Origin: Onchidella celtica
Taxonomy: Eukaryota > Mollusca > Gastropoda > Systellommatophora > Onchidiidae
Assembly (NCBI GenBank): GCA_963931925.1
Contig: OZ007579.1
Coordinates: 26,195,769 to 26,259,768, forward strand
DNA length: 64,000 nucleotides
Direction of reading: 5' to 3'
The stretch's first letter is position 1. Every line of letters starts with the position of its first letter. Made by a program: the position numbers and the translations under genes. The notes below the pieces were generated by a model, which was given only the letters and a program-made list of their open reading frames with translations, was not told the DNA's origin and did not search any database. This document shows, piece by piece, positions 12,601-25,526 of this stretch.

Positions 12601-15600
12601 TTGACTCACTGGAGATGTTTCACGTTGCATCATCAGCATGCATCGCAAGTCGCAATGGACCGTTCCCGGTGCCCCAGAGGGATCAATTTTCAGAATTTTT
12701 TTCTGCCTATACCATTTCCGTTAGAGGACGGGAACAGTCCCTTACACTAAAAGAGACTTTCGTTTCATTTCATGTGAAGTTTCGCGGATGTCGGATTGTA
12801 GCTTTTTGAGTAACGGAATTAGAATGAAGATAATTCGCACTGATTTCTTGGGCTGACAACAATCACAATGGTGTCCAAACGAAAGTCTGAAAGGATCAGT
12901 GTCTTTTTTACATTTGATAATAAAGATGACTTTAGTGTATCAGCTGTTGATGATGTATATATCGGGAAGTAGATCTACAGCTAGATCCCAACCGTGCACC
13001 GAATGTGGAGATTTAAAAAAAAAAAAAACTTTTATTTCAGTCACTGAAAGTCATTATGAACTGAAAAAAAAAAGGCAATTTTCCAAAAATCATTTAATAA
13101 AAAAGAATTAGACCTAGAGCATTTATGTTGTTTTTTGGATAGACCAATAGTTTTCTTGCTAATTTTAAAAAAATTCATAGAGATTAGTTGACTCAAAATC
13201 TCACAATGATTTTCTGGAAAACCTTCAAAATGGCCAGTCTCTTACAATTGTGAAACTTCAGTGTGTTAAAACATTTTTCCTTTCTTTCAGCTGGCGCTAA
13301 ATGAATTGAAACTGAGCAAGAAAACTTACCAATAAAACCTGTCTCAGATTCCCTTACAGTGTCAGGACTACTACAGGTATGCTCCACCACCAGCAAAACT
13401 TTGGAAGCTTGACTCTTGTTAGCTGGTGTTAGGACAACATTGGCATACCAGGTCTGAAAGTTGCAGTAAATTATTTACTTTGTGTTCGAAACTCTTAGGA
13501 GAGAGAGACAGACCACAAGAGATCTTCAGAGGCTGAGATACCCCTGTCTGACAAGGGTTTCTGCCTTGTATTTCCTTACACTCTCCCTTACAACCAGGCC
13601 ATGATTGTTGGTGTTCTCCAACGTTCTTTCTTCATTTTTTTTTTTGGTGGTGCTTGGGTTTCACTTGGATTAGTTATGTAATAGCAGTACATCTGATCTA
13701 TATTTTTATTTACAATGCATAATTAAAACACATATTTCTGATTTCATTATATAGTCAGATGAGAAGTCATACAGAGAACAACAGAGGCAGTCGGATAAAC
13801 AGTCATTTAAGGATACATTGATGGATTTAATAAATAAGTGAGAGGATGGGCATGCATTTATAAACTGGTACATTTTTCTTTCATGAGTGCAATAATTTCT
13901 GACCTAGTAACATATTGAAAGTGTAGGAAGCTATTTTGTGCGCTGGCTTTATCATGATAATCCTGTGGCATATATTAGAGATTGTATAGCTTTGGTGCTT
14001 ACAATAATGTAGATTCAAATTGCAGAGGTAGGCAGGCAAATAAGATTAAAATACATGTAATGTAAGAGGGTGTACACAGACTCACAGTCTTAATTTGCAG
14101 GCACACTTACAACACTGCACAAAGACACCCACTAGCAATTAACAATTACTTTACCTGTTGATCAAAGTCTTTGTATTTCCTGTCACTGTGAGGAACAAAA
14201 TGTACACTCAAGTACACATAGTACAGGCCAGAGTGTGAAATGGTGTACCCAGTCGTATCCCACTCCACATCATGAACATAGGGCATCATCTCCTCCCCTT
14301 TCTGATGAAGTACATATTTCCGCATCTCTTTCTCAAAGACTGGTGTTTGTTCTGATCATAAGACAAGGAAACAAATACAATACCTAGATGAGGAATTAAT
14401 AATATATTAGCAAATTTTCACTTGAAATCAAACCAGTACCATTCAATTTCCACAATATCAAGGTAACTAGCCCCTACTTAGGTTTGTAAAATATACAGCC
14501 CTATTCTCTTAGACAACCAATAAATTACAGCTAATCCAGAATATCATTTTACTGTAACTGAAGACATGTAGAAAACTTGACAAACATCATTAACCTTTAG
14601 AACTGCCATTTTGGCATCACAAGCACTGTAAAGTACACACAGGTGCACAAAATAATGTTTGACCTGGTACATTTATTTTAATCGTATTTATATCTCCCAA
14701 GTTCATTTAATATAATAGGATTCTGATTCATACCCTGTAGGGCCTGTGAAACCAAGTTTTCATGATAAAATGCTGTATCCAAGGCATAATGTGGAATAAA
14801 CCAAAACTTCGCTGACTTTTGTTAAGAAATGGTATTATCAATAGTTTTGTTTAAGAAAAAAATGCACTTTTTGCAGTTACGGGAAAAAAACAAAAACACA
14901 AGATGCTCTGAGCCTGACAGACCCATGAGGTTAGAATAGGGCTAATAAGTTTTACTAAAGAGATGAAACTATTTGCATGAAAATGCAGAACACTGAGATA
15001 CTGACTTGCAGATCCCATGTAGAATTCATCTGCCTCAATGCCCAAGTGAGCTGATGCTTTAACCATGGAGAAACTGTCGGCATTGTAAACGGGCAGGGCC
15101 TCTGTGAGTGTATGGAGAAAATGGTTTGTGTTATTTTCCATTATATGCTTATCTTCCCACCTTTCACACTTCCTTTGCCTGTCCCTTCAGGCAATTATCC
15201 CTGCACCCCAGAATCACAAAGACTAACATCAATTGATATGACTCATGAACTTTAGAATTATCCCCACCCCTCTCCAACATTCGTACAAACACACCATCTC
15301 AATTACCTAATTTATCCGTCTATTCATCAGGAATCCATTTATCTACCTATCCATAATATCAATCTAATTGACACTCAGTCTATCTATTTCATTTTGTCCT
15401 CATTCTGGCAGTTTTGTTACTTTGTACTTCCTATTGATCCTGCAGTATTCAATCGTCCATTCATTTCTACTTCTGTCTTCTGTTCATTCTTTCTTTCAAC
15501 ATTTGCATTTATATGTCTAGAAGTTAGACAGACCTGGTTTCTCCGCTGGTTGATTCAGAGTCTGTCGAAAGATATAAAGGCGTAACATAATATTATGATG

Positions 15601-15835
15601 TATAGAATTATATAGACCTCTATCTATGTTAATTTTGTTATATAATATATTAGAATACTTCTTATTATATTCTTGTTATAATATTAATACATTATTTTAG
15701 CAATACAAAATCTGTTTCCTAATGTCATAGAAACACAAACCTACCAATGTACGAGATATGTTGGTTTCTTACATAATGTTCACATTAACTTTGACATTTC
15801 TATTTCTTTCTGGCACATTATGTAAATAGGTGTGC
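9650..15835. repeat. Segmental duplication, copy A (matches 55685-62020)
   Basis: About 6.2 kb matches 55685-62020 in the same orientation with point differences and small indels throughout, in both intron and exon sequence. It carries four exons of the TNF-like gene and its downstream flank. Homology starts near gaattataat (9658/55707) and ends near acatttctatttctttct (15795/61978). Copy A continues into an exon at 17.3-17.5 kb for which I see no partner within the window. Confidence 0.9.
10540..10890 (+). repeat. Degenerate minisatellite, about 25-45 bp unit
   Basis: The phrase ggagttaaaacatgaacaca with aatacaattggagttaaa recurs about ten times with variable spacing. The partner array at 56690-57025 shows that it predates the segmental duplication. 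Confidence 0.8.
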
Positions 15836-16220
15836 ACTGGACTTGGAGATTTGCCGATAGCAATGACATGGAGGCACCAGATAAAACATGACATTGACAA
15901 AGTCTTATCATGAAATCCAGTGACAGGATCTCTTTGGAACTTTGGAACTTTAAAAACATGCATAATGTGCTCCATAGCAAGCTGTAGGTGAATGAATAAT
16001 AAATCACATGTGGTACACTGGTGTCGAATGAAGTGGATGTGATGATGGTGTCTGCTGAACTGACACCTTTCTTTGATTTAGAATATTTGTTTTCCCCTCG
16101 TCTCTTTGTAGATAATACATTACTGGCAATTCTTGCCCAGAGAACTGCTAGAGTTTGTGCAAACTACCAGATCTTATAGCCTATTGCTTTCAATCACCTT
16201 ATTTGCCTGACCAATGACTG
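15836..16220. repeat. Segment also present at 20285-20516 and 21774-21905
   Basis: From gagatttgccgatagcaatg to the cttatttgcctgaccaat end this matches the 20.3-21.9 kb region, where it is split by a solo LTR. This copy is the empty site and shows gatttagaata uninterrupted at about 16075-16085. Confidence 0.85.
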
Positions 16221-16234
16221 CTGTTACTACCACT

Positions 16235-16330
16235 ACAACTACTACTATTATCACTACTACCACAACAACCACTACTACTGCTTCCACAACTATTACTGCT
16301 ACTACTACTATTACATGTACATGTACTATA
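16235..16330. repeat. Trinucleotide (ACT)n microsatellite
   Basis: Interrupted act/cta repeats followed by acatgtacatgtac. Confidence 0.9.
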
Positions 16331-17300
16331 AACTACTACTCAGGGCTGGATTAACCATCAACCAACACAAGCACATTGCTCAGGGCACCAAGCAGTGAAG
16401 GGGCACCACAGAAAGGGAAAAGGGAGCATCACATTTTCCCTAGTAGTACCGGATTTACTGTGGTTCAGCTGAACTTGGGCCCCATAATATAAATACCTGT
16501 ATTATGTACATGCATATATATACAAAATATAGCGCAGCCTAAGATGGCACATCGTGACGTAATTTTCTATCTCACTGTGTTTCAAAATTTTGTTCTTGAA
16601 GAATAAAACAATTTCCAGTCCAATCAGTCTAACAGTTTTCGAGTAATCACTGTTTCATTCAATTAGGGGCCTTGTCCTATCCCAGTATCCATTATGCTCG
16701 TAATTGGGTTAAATTAATATTATCTTGTATAGATTAACTCAGTATGTAATAACTTTTTGTTTCAAACGGATCATTAGATCGAGCTTAAGGATGGTCATTT
16801 TAGTGATTGCAAATAATGATGTTTCTTTGATAAACTTTCTTTTTCTTTTTCCAAAATTGATATCGAATTGAAAGAATTGTTTTTAATATCTATTATTTGT
16901 ATACTAATTACTATTATTGACCCTTATAACATTTTAAAAATGAATAAATAGTTGAAAATAAATTTGCTTTTCTTTTCCTTCTGGCCTTGTTATATATTTA
17001 TGTGAATAATTGGCTTGATATTACTTTCCGCTATGTAGTGTTAAATTGAAAAAAAAAAAAAAAAAAAGCAAAAAAAAGAACAACAACAGCAACAACAAAA
17101 AAACACCCACATTGTATTAAATTTAATAGAGTTGTGGGGTCTGGCCAGGAAGAAAGCTAAATTTTGACTCTTAACATTTCACATTCAACACTGCTATTGA
17201 ATTTTAGCATCATGTCAGTTTTGGACAATGTCTTGCCAATGGAAGGGTCAAAGGGCACCAATATTAGGCTGTGAGTAGGGCATCTGTTGGCCTTAATCCC
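16331..17300. other. Intron or intergenic sequence, no gene seen
   Basis: AT-rich. A long A-run near 17050-17070 may be the tail of an old retroposon. Confidence 0.4.
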
Positions 17301-17499
17301 GCTCTACTACTACCATCACCCACCAGATCCATCAGAAATGAGAACTGTTCTGGAGTTTGAGCACAACAATCTTCATCTTTCCCCACCCCTGTCCTGTTCA
17401 GTGTCTTCAAGATAATATTCCCCTTCTCTGTTGGGAAACCTTCAGTCAAAGACTGACATTTCACACAGGCAATGTTTGCATCTTCTGGTACCTGGAAAA

Positions 17500-18660
17500 C
17501 AATTTTTTTTTATTGATTTCAAAACGAATTTTGAGATAAAAACAACAAAACTTAGCAAATTTAAAAAGAAAAATCAGGTTCTTAAATAAATCTAAATAAA
17601 TCAAATCGTAAATAGAACAAGCTACCCGACTTCAAGCAGTGGGAACTGAAACAGTCTGTAGGGGAAGGGAGGGTTCAGATAATAGTGATACTTTCTCCAG
17701 GATCTATCATAACACCATAATTCTTTATTATATTTCAAATAATGAAATTGACTATAATTTAGTGACTTCTAAAAAATCCTTCCTTCCACAGACAATTTCA
17801 GCTAGCACCGTTGTCACTACAATCACTTTAGAAATTGCACATGTTATAACCTGAGTAAAAAAGGCACAATAATTATGTTCTTTGCTTGGCATCTGAAAAA
17901 AAAACAACAAAACTTCAAACAATGATGGCTCATAAAATTATGTGCTAATATCCACACAGAGCTGGCAATGATCAATTTTAAAACAGCAGTCTTGGCTATT
18001 TCCTGTTCCATTCCCAAATTGTCTGGTATTCAATTTCTTTGAAAGCTCCTGGAAATGTAACAAATTCCAAGAAATGATTGAAGGGGTCGTTTCTCAGAAA
18101 TATAGGAGCCAACAGCGGAATAATTTTAGTCACTGCATCCAACAAATTAAACTTGTTCAGACAATAAATAATATTGCATCCCTAGCAGGTTTGAGACAGA
18201 TAAAAATTAATTATGTTTAAAATCCAAATGTTTTTTTAAATTATTGTTGTATTAAACAAACAAATCATTTAAAAAGCTATGATAATTTATGTAACTGAAC
18301 TATTTCACAGACTATGTTATTCATCACCTTTTGAACAGATAGACAGAAACTTATAATGGGCTATAATGTAGTTCATTCAAATGAAGTGTGATTAACCTGT
18401 TGCCTGTCCATTTTCAATCTGTTCAAATATCACCAGCATGCAAGCCATGGCTGACAAATCATTTGCATGCATGCAGGTAAAAGATGATTTGGAAAAATTA
18501 TTGTATTACAGGTTAAAAAAAAAAAAAAGAAAGAAGAAAAGCAAAGCATTAACATCTGCAGAAATATGCGGAATGAAACAATTAAGATGTTATTTACATT
18601 ATACAAAACAAACATGCTACATTGTATTGCTCTTTGACATTTATGCAATGCAAGGCGTTA
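17500..18660. other. AT-rich stretch with no recognised gene
   Basis: It would lie upstream of the stalk exon of TNF-like copy A. I could not identify a membrane-anchor exon here. Confidence 0.4.
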
Positions 18661-18666
18661 TTTACA

Positions 18667-19045
18667 AGGCATACCTTGAAACTAACTCTAGCGTTATTTT
18701 CAAGGCGTACCTTAACAGCTTCTGATTGGTCAATGAAACATGCCTTGAAAATAACGCTGGCGTTAGTTCCAAGGCATACCTTGAGTCCAATAAACAATAC
18801 ATAGCTACCCCGGCGGCTTTCCCTGATATGTCAATCTGACTACTACCCAGACGAACATCGGCCTACGGCCTCGATGATACAAACTGACTAGACCCTCATG
18901 TCGTTACATATCAGTCTGACAATGCACAGTCTAAGGCTCCACGTTTAGAAATACTGAAACAGCTTCTGATTGGTCAATGAAACATGCCTTGAAAGTAACG
19001 CTGGCGTTAGTTCCAAGGCATGCCTTGAAAATAACCACTTCGTTA
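18667..19045. repeat. Foldback MITE cluster (aaggcatacc family)
   Basis: 18667-18706 and 18743-18782 are about 40-bp inverted arms (aaggcataccttgaaactaa...) around cttctgattggtcaatgaaa. A second half-copy lies at 18957-19040. Another copy is at 48053-48235. Between them 18828-18925 (gacgaacatcggccta...) matches 23205-23300. Confidence 0.75.
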
Positions 19046-19277
19046 TGGAATACATGTATAAAGTTTAGGATATTCATAGCCCCGGTGTTCTTCCGACAAC
19101 TTTGGTGACATTCTCTTTTGGCTACGCTTATTCGCAGACGTCTGCAATCAGAATCTTATATAAGATCAGAATATTGGTCGCAGATGTCTGCTAATAAAAC
19201 CAGAATCTTGTTCACATGTAATGGCTGTGAATTATCAATATTTTACTCGCATAATGATATCTACGAACAAGACGTGG

Positions 19278-22200
19278 ATCTTATTCGCAGACAAATTTTT
19301 GGTTTGATGCTTTTTATTTTGGAAGAGGTCCTTTAGATCACAATTCTGGTTTGTTTTGCTGAATAATAAGGCTCTCCACCCGCTATGATGGTTCTATTGG
19401 GAGAAGCGCATCACATACTATTTATTACGGTGATGGTGCACTGGGATGTCTTTTTTAGGGTTACAGACCGCGTCCTTGGTAGCATTAGAGAGACCCTGCA
19501 TAGTAAGGCATTTACTCAGGTCCTCTGGTGGCATGCTATTGCTAGTAAGTAAACTCGCCTGCTAAGTCGGGGGTGGGGGGGGGGTGGGTGGCATGCTAGT
19601 AAGTAAACTCGCCTGCCGAGTCGGGGGGGGGGGGGGAGCACTGCATGAGCAGACTTTTTTCTTCCTTTTTTCTGCTACATAGAGCTCACCCCCCCCCCCT
19701 CCCACTTATCATTGTTGCTTTGGAGTATAACGCTTGTGAAAATGAATTTTTTTTTTCTTTAGAACATGTTAGCCAATTTTGTCAGGTGTGAAATCACAAG
19801 TCGCTTGTTAAAACTTTTCCCATCCCAGTGTGACTGTATACTGAGCATACCAAACACTCTGTGAATATGAAGTTTCAGCCCTATAAATATAATGATAAAT
19901 CTCTACTATTAAAAGGGACCTATGGAAAAGGTGTCTTTGTAATTTTTTTCCACCGAATTGCAAAAAGACCAGAATCTTATTCGCAGATGTCTAGAAATGA
20001 GATCAAAATCTTATTTAAAGATATGTAATTTAAAATGGCGTTTATAAAGGATGTTTTATGTTACCTCTCAAACCCTTTACACAGTATATGATAGGGGCTT
20101 CCTTTCCACCATAATCTGTATCTTATTTTGATAGCTTCTTACAGATAACACATACATGTAGTGCTAGTACTGGGCTACCCAATGTTGCAACGGTTGGGAA
20201 GAGATGCTTTGTCTCTGAACAGCTATAGGGCCAAACGTATTGTTAGGCTGAAATTTAGTGTTGTTGTTGTTGTTTTACTTTACATAGAATGGAGATTTGC
20301 CCAATAGCAATCACATGGAGACATCAGATAACACATGACATAAAGTCTTATCATGAAATCCAGTGACAGGATCTCTTTGGAACTTTAAAAACATGCATAA
20401 TGTACTCCATAGCAAGCTGTAGGTGAATGAATAATCAATCACTCGTGCTACACTGGCGTCGAGTGAAATAGATGTGATGATGGTGTCTGCTGAACTGACA
20501 CCTTTCTTTGATTTAGTGTGAGAGGATGAACGACTTTCTATTTTTAATGTGCTTTCATGGTAACTCTGGTGCGTGAGTGAGGGACGGCCACTCATAGTAG
20601 TTTATGGACACTTGGCCGAGTACCATTAATTGGATTATTTCCCTTGTAATACTAGCGCGGGACCCGTTATTCACATCACGGTGAAAAGCGCGCATTTTGA
20701 TTGGTCAGTTGGAAATGTTGACCACCGGGCTTCCAACTCTTATATCATGGCTTTAAGTTTCTTACAACTCGCTCCTTCGTTGTTATCCACCGACAGAAAG
20801 ACGGGAACCCGAATTCATTTTTGAGAGTAGACAATACCCTATCGGTACAAAATAGGTACTCATGATAACGTCTGTTATCAATGGAGATACGTCGTATTAA
20901 TGGACGAAAGTATCCCGCACAAATCTGGCAAATGTTGTTAGTCCTGACACTTTGAAAATTTATATTAAAACTATTACCGGGTTTCTGGTAAAAGTAGTCA
21001 GTTAGAATTTTAGCCGCGCGTTTCTACTTTATATTGGTACCAATTTTGTTGTACTTTGATGCACCTATCCTATTGAAATAATTAATAAGAGGGTCTCGGA
21101 TTTAAAGTAAACCACGAGTTAGACGCATGTTATCCCCGATAAATCCAACCTGGGTCAAATTTATTCAATTATAGCTGGAGGGGACGTTAGAGTAATTTCT
21201 GCAGTTTACTGGGATACCTAATTGACCTTTGTGTGCACCCTTTTTACCGTACTGTAAATTCGATTGTGTTAGGACCCTAACCGGTTATGTTGTTCGGCTG
21301 GACTCAATGTCCGAGCCTTTCACTTGTGCAACACGGGCTACGTAATAGCTCTCTCGGACGTCCGCGCTGGCTCATAGATAGGATGCCGGTTCGAGTGGTC
21401 AGTACACTCCATCAAAGACGCAGAGACAAGAGCCGACAGCACAGTGAACCTAGACCGGCGGCGGCCTGCCGTGGTGCGCCTCGCCCAAAACATGGCCTAG
21501 TCCAGTTGCGCCAGTAGCAGAGAAACTTTGGCTTATGGCTGGTTGGGCTTCTTTTTTTGGGCTTCTTCTTTTCTGGGTTTCTTTTCTTTTTCTTGGCTTC
21601 TTTTTCTTGGTAGAGTTTCTCCCTATGCCTTTTGGTAGTGATACCTTTGTTAGGCTTTTTGAATAAATAAGATTGCCAGCAGAACCCTGTGTTTGTTAAT
21701 CCTGTGTATCCTTAAGGGAGTTACTATTGAACCCACGCAGTAACCACATTAGCCACTCGTAGTTCATCCAACATTAGAATAATTGTTTTCCCCTCGTCTC
21801 TTTGTAGATAATGCATTACTGGCAATGCTTGCCCAGAGAACTGCTAGAGTTCGTTCAAACTACCAGATCTTATAGCCTATTGCTTTCAATATCACCTTAT
21901 CTGCCTGACCAATTTTTAAATTTTTTGGACTGAAGTTGATGGAATTGATCTGGTGGGGATAATGCAGAACTTAAAAAAAAAAATCATCAAGGATGAAGCA
22001 TTCAGCTGCTACATCTATACATACGCACAAATACAGAAAAAAACAACAACAGAAAGAGAGAGAGAGAAAGACGGACAGAACAAATAAAAATGAACTAAAC
22101 TTCCATGCAAACAAAAAAGTAATAAAACAAAACATGACAAATAACTGAAACAGACGACCCCCAAAATATATTTCCAGTAAATGCAGGACAGATCAAAGTT

Positions 22201-22545
22201 ACCGGTACTGTCGAGGGAGATGAAATTTTCAGTTCACACTGACTAAAAGAAACCATTTACATGTTTAAAATTTACTCATTTGATTCTAACTGGTAACTGT
22301 CCCGTTCAATGAACAGGGCCCATGATATCGATTTTGCAAAACCCTGAAAAAACAACAAAAAAACAACAACCAGACCGATGATGAGCTGTGCTATAAACAA
22401 CAACAACTCGATCCGGCAGGGCACCATGTCTCCAACTGATAAGCGCAGGCTAGTCATTGCGCTATGGCAGACCCCGATAGGCTGGAGGAACTCTTCTGAA
22501 GTAAACATCACAAAACCAAAAAAAAAACCCATCTGCGAATAAGAC
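19278..22545. mobile_element. Composite TIR/SINE element, copy 1, interrupted
   Basis: The ends carry cttattcgcagac and its inverse tctgcgaataag. 19315-19795 matches 50625-51055 and 22040-22545 matches 51065-51590. In the second copy these two halves are contiguous, so about 2.25 kb (about 19800-22040) is extra here: a duplicate of 15836-16220 plus a solo LTR. The left half contains a tRNA-like module; the right half contains another on the opposite strand. G-runs at 19570-19590 and 19624-19638. Confidence 0.65.
20517..21773 (+). mobile_element. Solo LTR (spliced short form) with TTAG target duplication
   Basis: Begins TGTGAGAGG and ends CCAACA (TG...CA). It is flanked by ttag at 20513-20516 and 21774-21777; the empty site gatttagaata survives at about 16075-16085. 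It matches the long LTRs of the 23602-35287 element end to end, except that one segment of about 1.3 kb is missing at 21531/21532, exactly where the long LTR has GTAAGT...TTCCAG. AATAAA is at 21662-21667. The frame at 21287-21517 has no recognised domain. Confidence 0.9.
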
Positions 22546-22599
22546 CAGGATCATATATATATTCATCTAGACGTCTGCGAATAAGAATTTCATTATCTT

Positions 22600-23160
22600 T
22601 CCATTAACTTTTACCAAGAAAATTTATAAATGCTATCATGCCAGTATCATAATTAAAGGACCTGGTTGGTTGCACCTTCCAAATTGGTGGGAGAAAGCGG
22701 AGGGAGGGATGAGTGAACGCTATACACCACACAACGGAAATAAACAGATAAAACAAAACTACTAAAGGAAATTACCTTAGCATCTCTGGGAGCCACCACC
22801 TTGTATACCATAAAACTGACACAAGCAATATTTTGTCACTAAGCAGATGGCCACTATGTAGTTAGCCCACCTGGATCTGTAATGACAAAATTTTAGGAAT
22901 CAAACCCAGCATTTTGAGAACTTATTCATTTTCTTCAGGAATAAAATGCCTTGAAGCAAAAGAACATTAATTAACAGCTGAAGAAAATCAAAGATACAGA
23001 ATAAAATGCCCAATAGCGCCATTTTGCTCTTTCACTCAAGTTTGAGCCTTGAAAAAAACAACATCCATTTCTTTGCACATTAAAATGGAAGGAAACAAAA
23101 TGAGTCACTAGTTTCATTCCTCTTCTTAATCAATTAAATTCATATTGGAAGAGGCTGGAA
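22600..23160. other. Intergenic, no gene seen
   Basis: No recognisable coding sequence or larger repeat. Confidence 0.4.
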
Positions 23161-23164
23161 GACC

Positions 23165-23435
23165 ATAGGCTAGGGAGACCAGAATCCTGGTCTCCCTAGC
23201 CCCGAGTCAATCTGACTACTGCCCAGACGAACATCGGCCTAAGGCCTTGATGATACAAACTGACTAGACCCTTACATCGTTACATATCAATCTGACAATG
23301 CCTATGCACTTGTCGAGTTATGGAACGCATTCGGAAGTCCTCCCAAAATCTTGGTCTCCCTAGCCCCGAGTCTAGAGAGACCAGGATCCTGGTCTCCCAA
23401 GATCACAGGCTAGGGAGACCCTGGTCTCACTAGAC
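23165..23435. repeat. Palindromic gggagaccag repeats
   Basis: ggctagggagaccag (23168-23182) faces ctggtctccctagcc (23187-23201), a perfect 15-bp hairpin. The same palindrome recurs, shorter, at 23376-23397 and 23409-23428. The stretch between includes the 23205-23300 repeat shared with 18828-18925. Confidence 0.8.
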
Positions 23436-23810
23436 ACTTCAATTCATATTAGATATATATATATAGGTCTATAGTAACGATAAACGTGTAGGCTACTTAA
23501 TTCACAAGACATACAGTACAAAACAATGCATGAATGCAGTTTTGGTAGTCTGGTGTCTAGATCTAGACCTAGTCTAATAGTAAATACATTTAGTCCCATA
23601 ATGTTGGGTGAACTACGAGTGGCTAGTGTGGTTACTGCGTGGGTTCAATAGTAACTCCCTTAAGTATACACAGGATTAACAAACACAGGGTTCTGCTGGC
23701 AATATTATTTATTCAAAAGCCTAACAAAGGTATCGCTACCAAAAGGCATAGGAAAAACCCTACCAAGAAAAAGAAGAAGAAGAAGAAAAAGAAACCCAAC
23801 CAGCCATAAG

Positions 23811-25108
23811 CTGGAACAAGAGAAAAAGACAAAAATATGATTAGGATATAATGACAACATTAATCAGGCAATCAATGGTGGACATACATAGTAATAGTAT
23901 TAAGTATTAAATCAAACAACAACAACATAATATAATATTTAAGCAATAACCAACTGCATTATATGTATGCATGGAATAAAATAGTGCTAAGGTTAATGAA
24001 TAACAACTACAAGTGGCTATATCATATACACAAGGAGTTTCCTAGTACACTGGCAACATAAACTAATTAATGTACTAATCAAAGTATGAAGGACATAACA
24101 AATGAAGGGGCAAGAACACAATAGTTTCGCTCCACTGAGCCGGTGTACAACACATCCAGAGTGGCCATTCCATCTAATAACGCAGTGGCCAACATGGCCC
24201 ACTGACCGTCCATAACACAGACGCTGCATCCCAATGCAGGCCATCCTCATAGGCCCACTCCCATTATTAGTACTAACCCGCCCCAGGCCTATTGTATTGG
24301 TTACTTCCCTTCCCAATCGATACTGAAGGGTCATGCCCTTTGACCTTAGCCGCGGAGCCATGCCGCCAGGCTAACATGCGTATGACACACCACTAGATAC
24401 ATAAAGTAATGTGTACATTCCTTAAAATGAAACTGTCCTTCACACACTTACGAAACTCATAGAAGCATAATACATCTGGATAACTATAATACATGCACAT
24501 GATATATATATATATGTCGGCGAGACTCATTGCAACATGTGTAGACTCACTGAAACATTGTTCATCCACCGCCGCATATAGAACAATCCTGGGGCTCACC
24601 CATGTGAGGCCCAACTAATATTATACATCTCCAATACATGTAATTAATTACACATCTTAAACACTAAACACGCAATCACAATCACACCGCTCTCTATAGC
24701 ATAGTGGTACTGGCAAGGTACACAAATACCCGTAATACAATCAAGTGTATAGTGCCGCTCGCTGTAACATAAGCCATCCACATTAACATGTCAGGAAATC
24801 CTCACTGCCTACTACAACAAGGCAATGCTACACATACACTATATATATGCACACAAGCAAATCGTGATAGCTTGGTTAGCGAGCCATCATTATCATCTAG
24901 CACCGCAAACGTTAACTTTGACAATAAAGTCACAATATCAAGACACTGCACTGCACCGCGCATCTTACACGTCTAATGACAATGGCAATTACCGTTGAGC
25001 CGGACTCATAATAGTCTCTGTAGATCAGCATTCTCTACGCGGCATCCAATAAAGGGGGGGGGGGTGCGCAAATTAAAGTCACTTCTAATATAATAGTCTC
25101 CAACTTAC
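23811..25108 (-). other. Intron-like segment in 3' LTR
   Basis: Same segment as 32947-34243, 1298 bp, with the same GTAAGT donor and TTCCAG acceptor on the minus strand. Confidence 0.8.
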
Positions 25109-25526
25109 CCAAAGTTTCTCCGGGTCCTGTGCTACCGCTTCATGCCTTATGGGGCGGGGTGGCGATGGCAAGCGTCGGCAAGCCTCTGAGCTTCTACGGG
25201 CCCGGGTTGCTGGTCTGGGTTCACTGTGCTGTCGGCTCTTGTCTCTGCGTCTTTGACGGAGTGTGCTGACCACTCGAACTCGCATCTTATTTATGAGCCA
25301 GCGCGGACGTCCGAGAGAGCTATTACGCAGTCCAGTTTTGGACACGTGAAAGGCTCGGACATTGAGTCCAGCCGAACAACATAACCGGTTAGGGTCCTAA
25401 CACAATCGAATTTACAGTACGGTTAAAAGGGTGCACACAAAAGTCAATAGTTCATTTCCGGCTAAGCACTGACCTGGAAACCCCCGGCGGCTATTTTTAG
25501 CAGTGGGTACAAGCGTTCGAAACAAC

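Larger units (their letters stand above)
12055..17491 (-). pseudogene. TNF-superfamily ligand-like gene, copy A, last exon frameshifted
   Basis: Exons on the minus strand, all with AG/GT borders and matching phase: 17491 to about 17314-17320 (stalk, CCAQTPEQFSFLMDL), 15101-15006 (ASAHLGIEAD), 14351-14155 (TISHSGLYYVYLSVHF), 13453-13330 (VLLVVEHTCSSPD) and 12131 onward (AGNFHLQKSDHLSV). The GLYYVY strand and the GNFHL...D.LSV block are core TNF-homology strands; family members are usually type II membrane trimers that bind TNF receptors. The exon for the cytoplasmic and membrane part was not found. In the last exon one extra base near 12062-12070, compared with copy B, shifts the frame to a TGA at 12057-12055. 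This removes the terminal strand (FFGL in copy B); the ancestral stop would be at 11943-11945. Either a pseudogene or a shortened protein. Confidence 0.75.
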
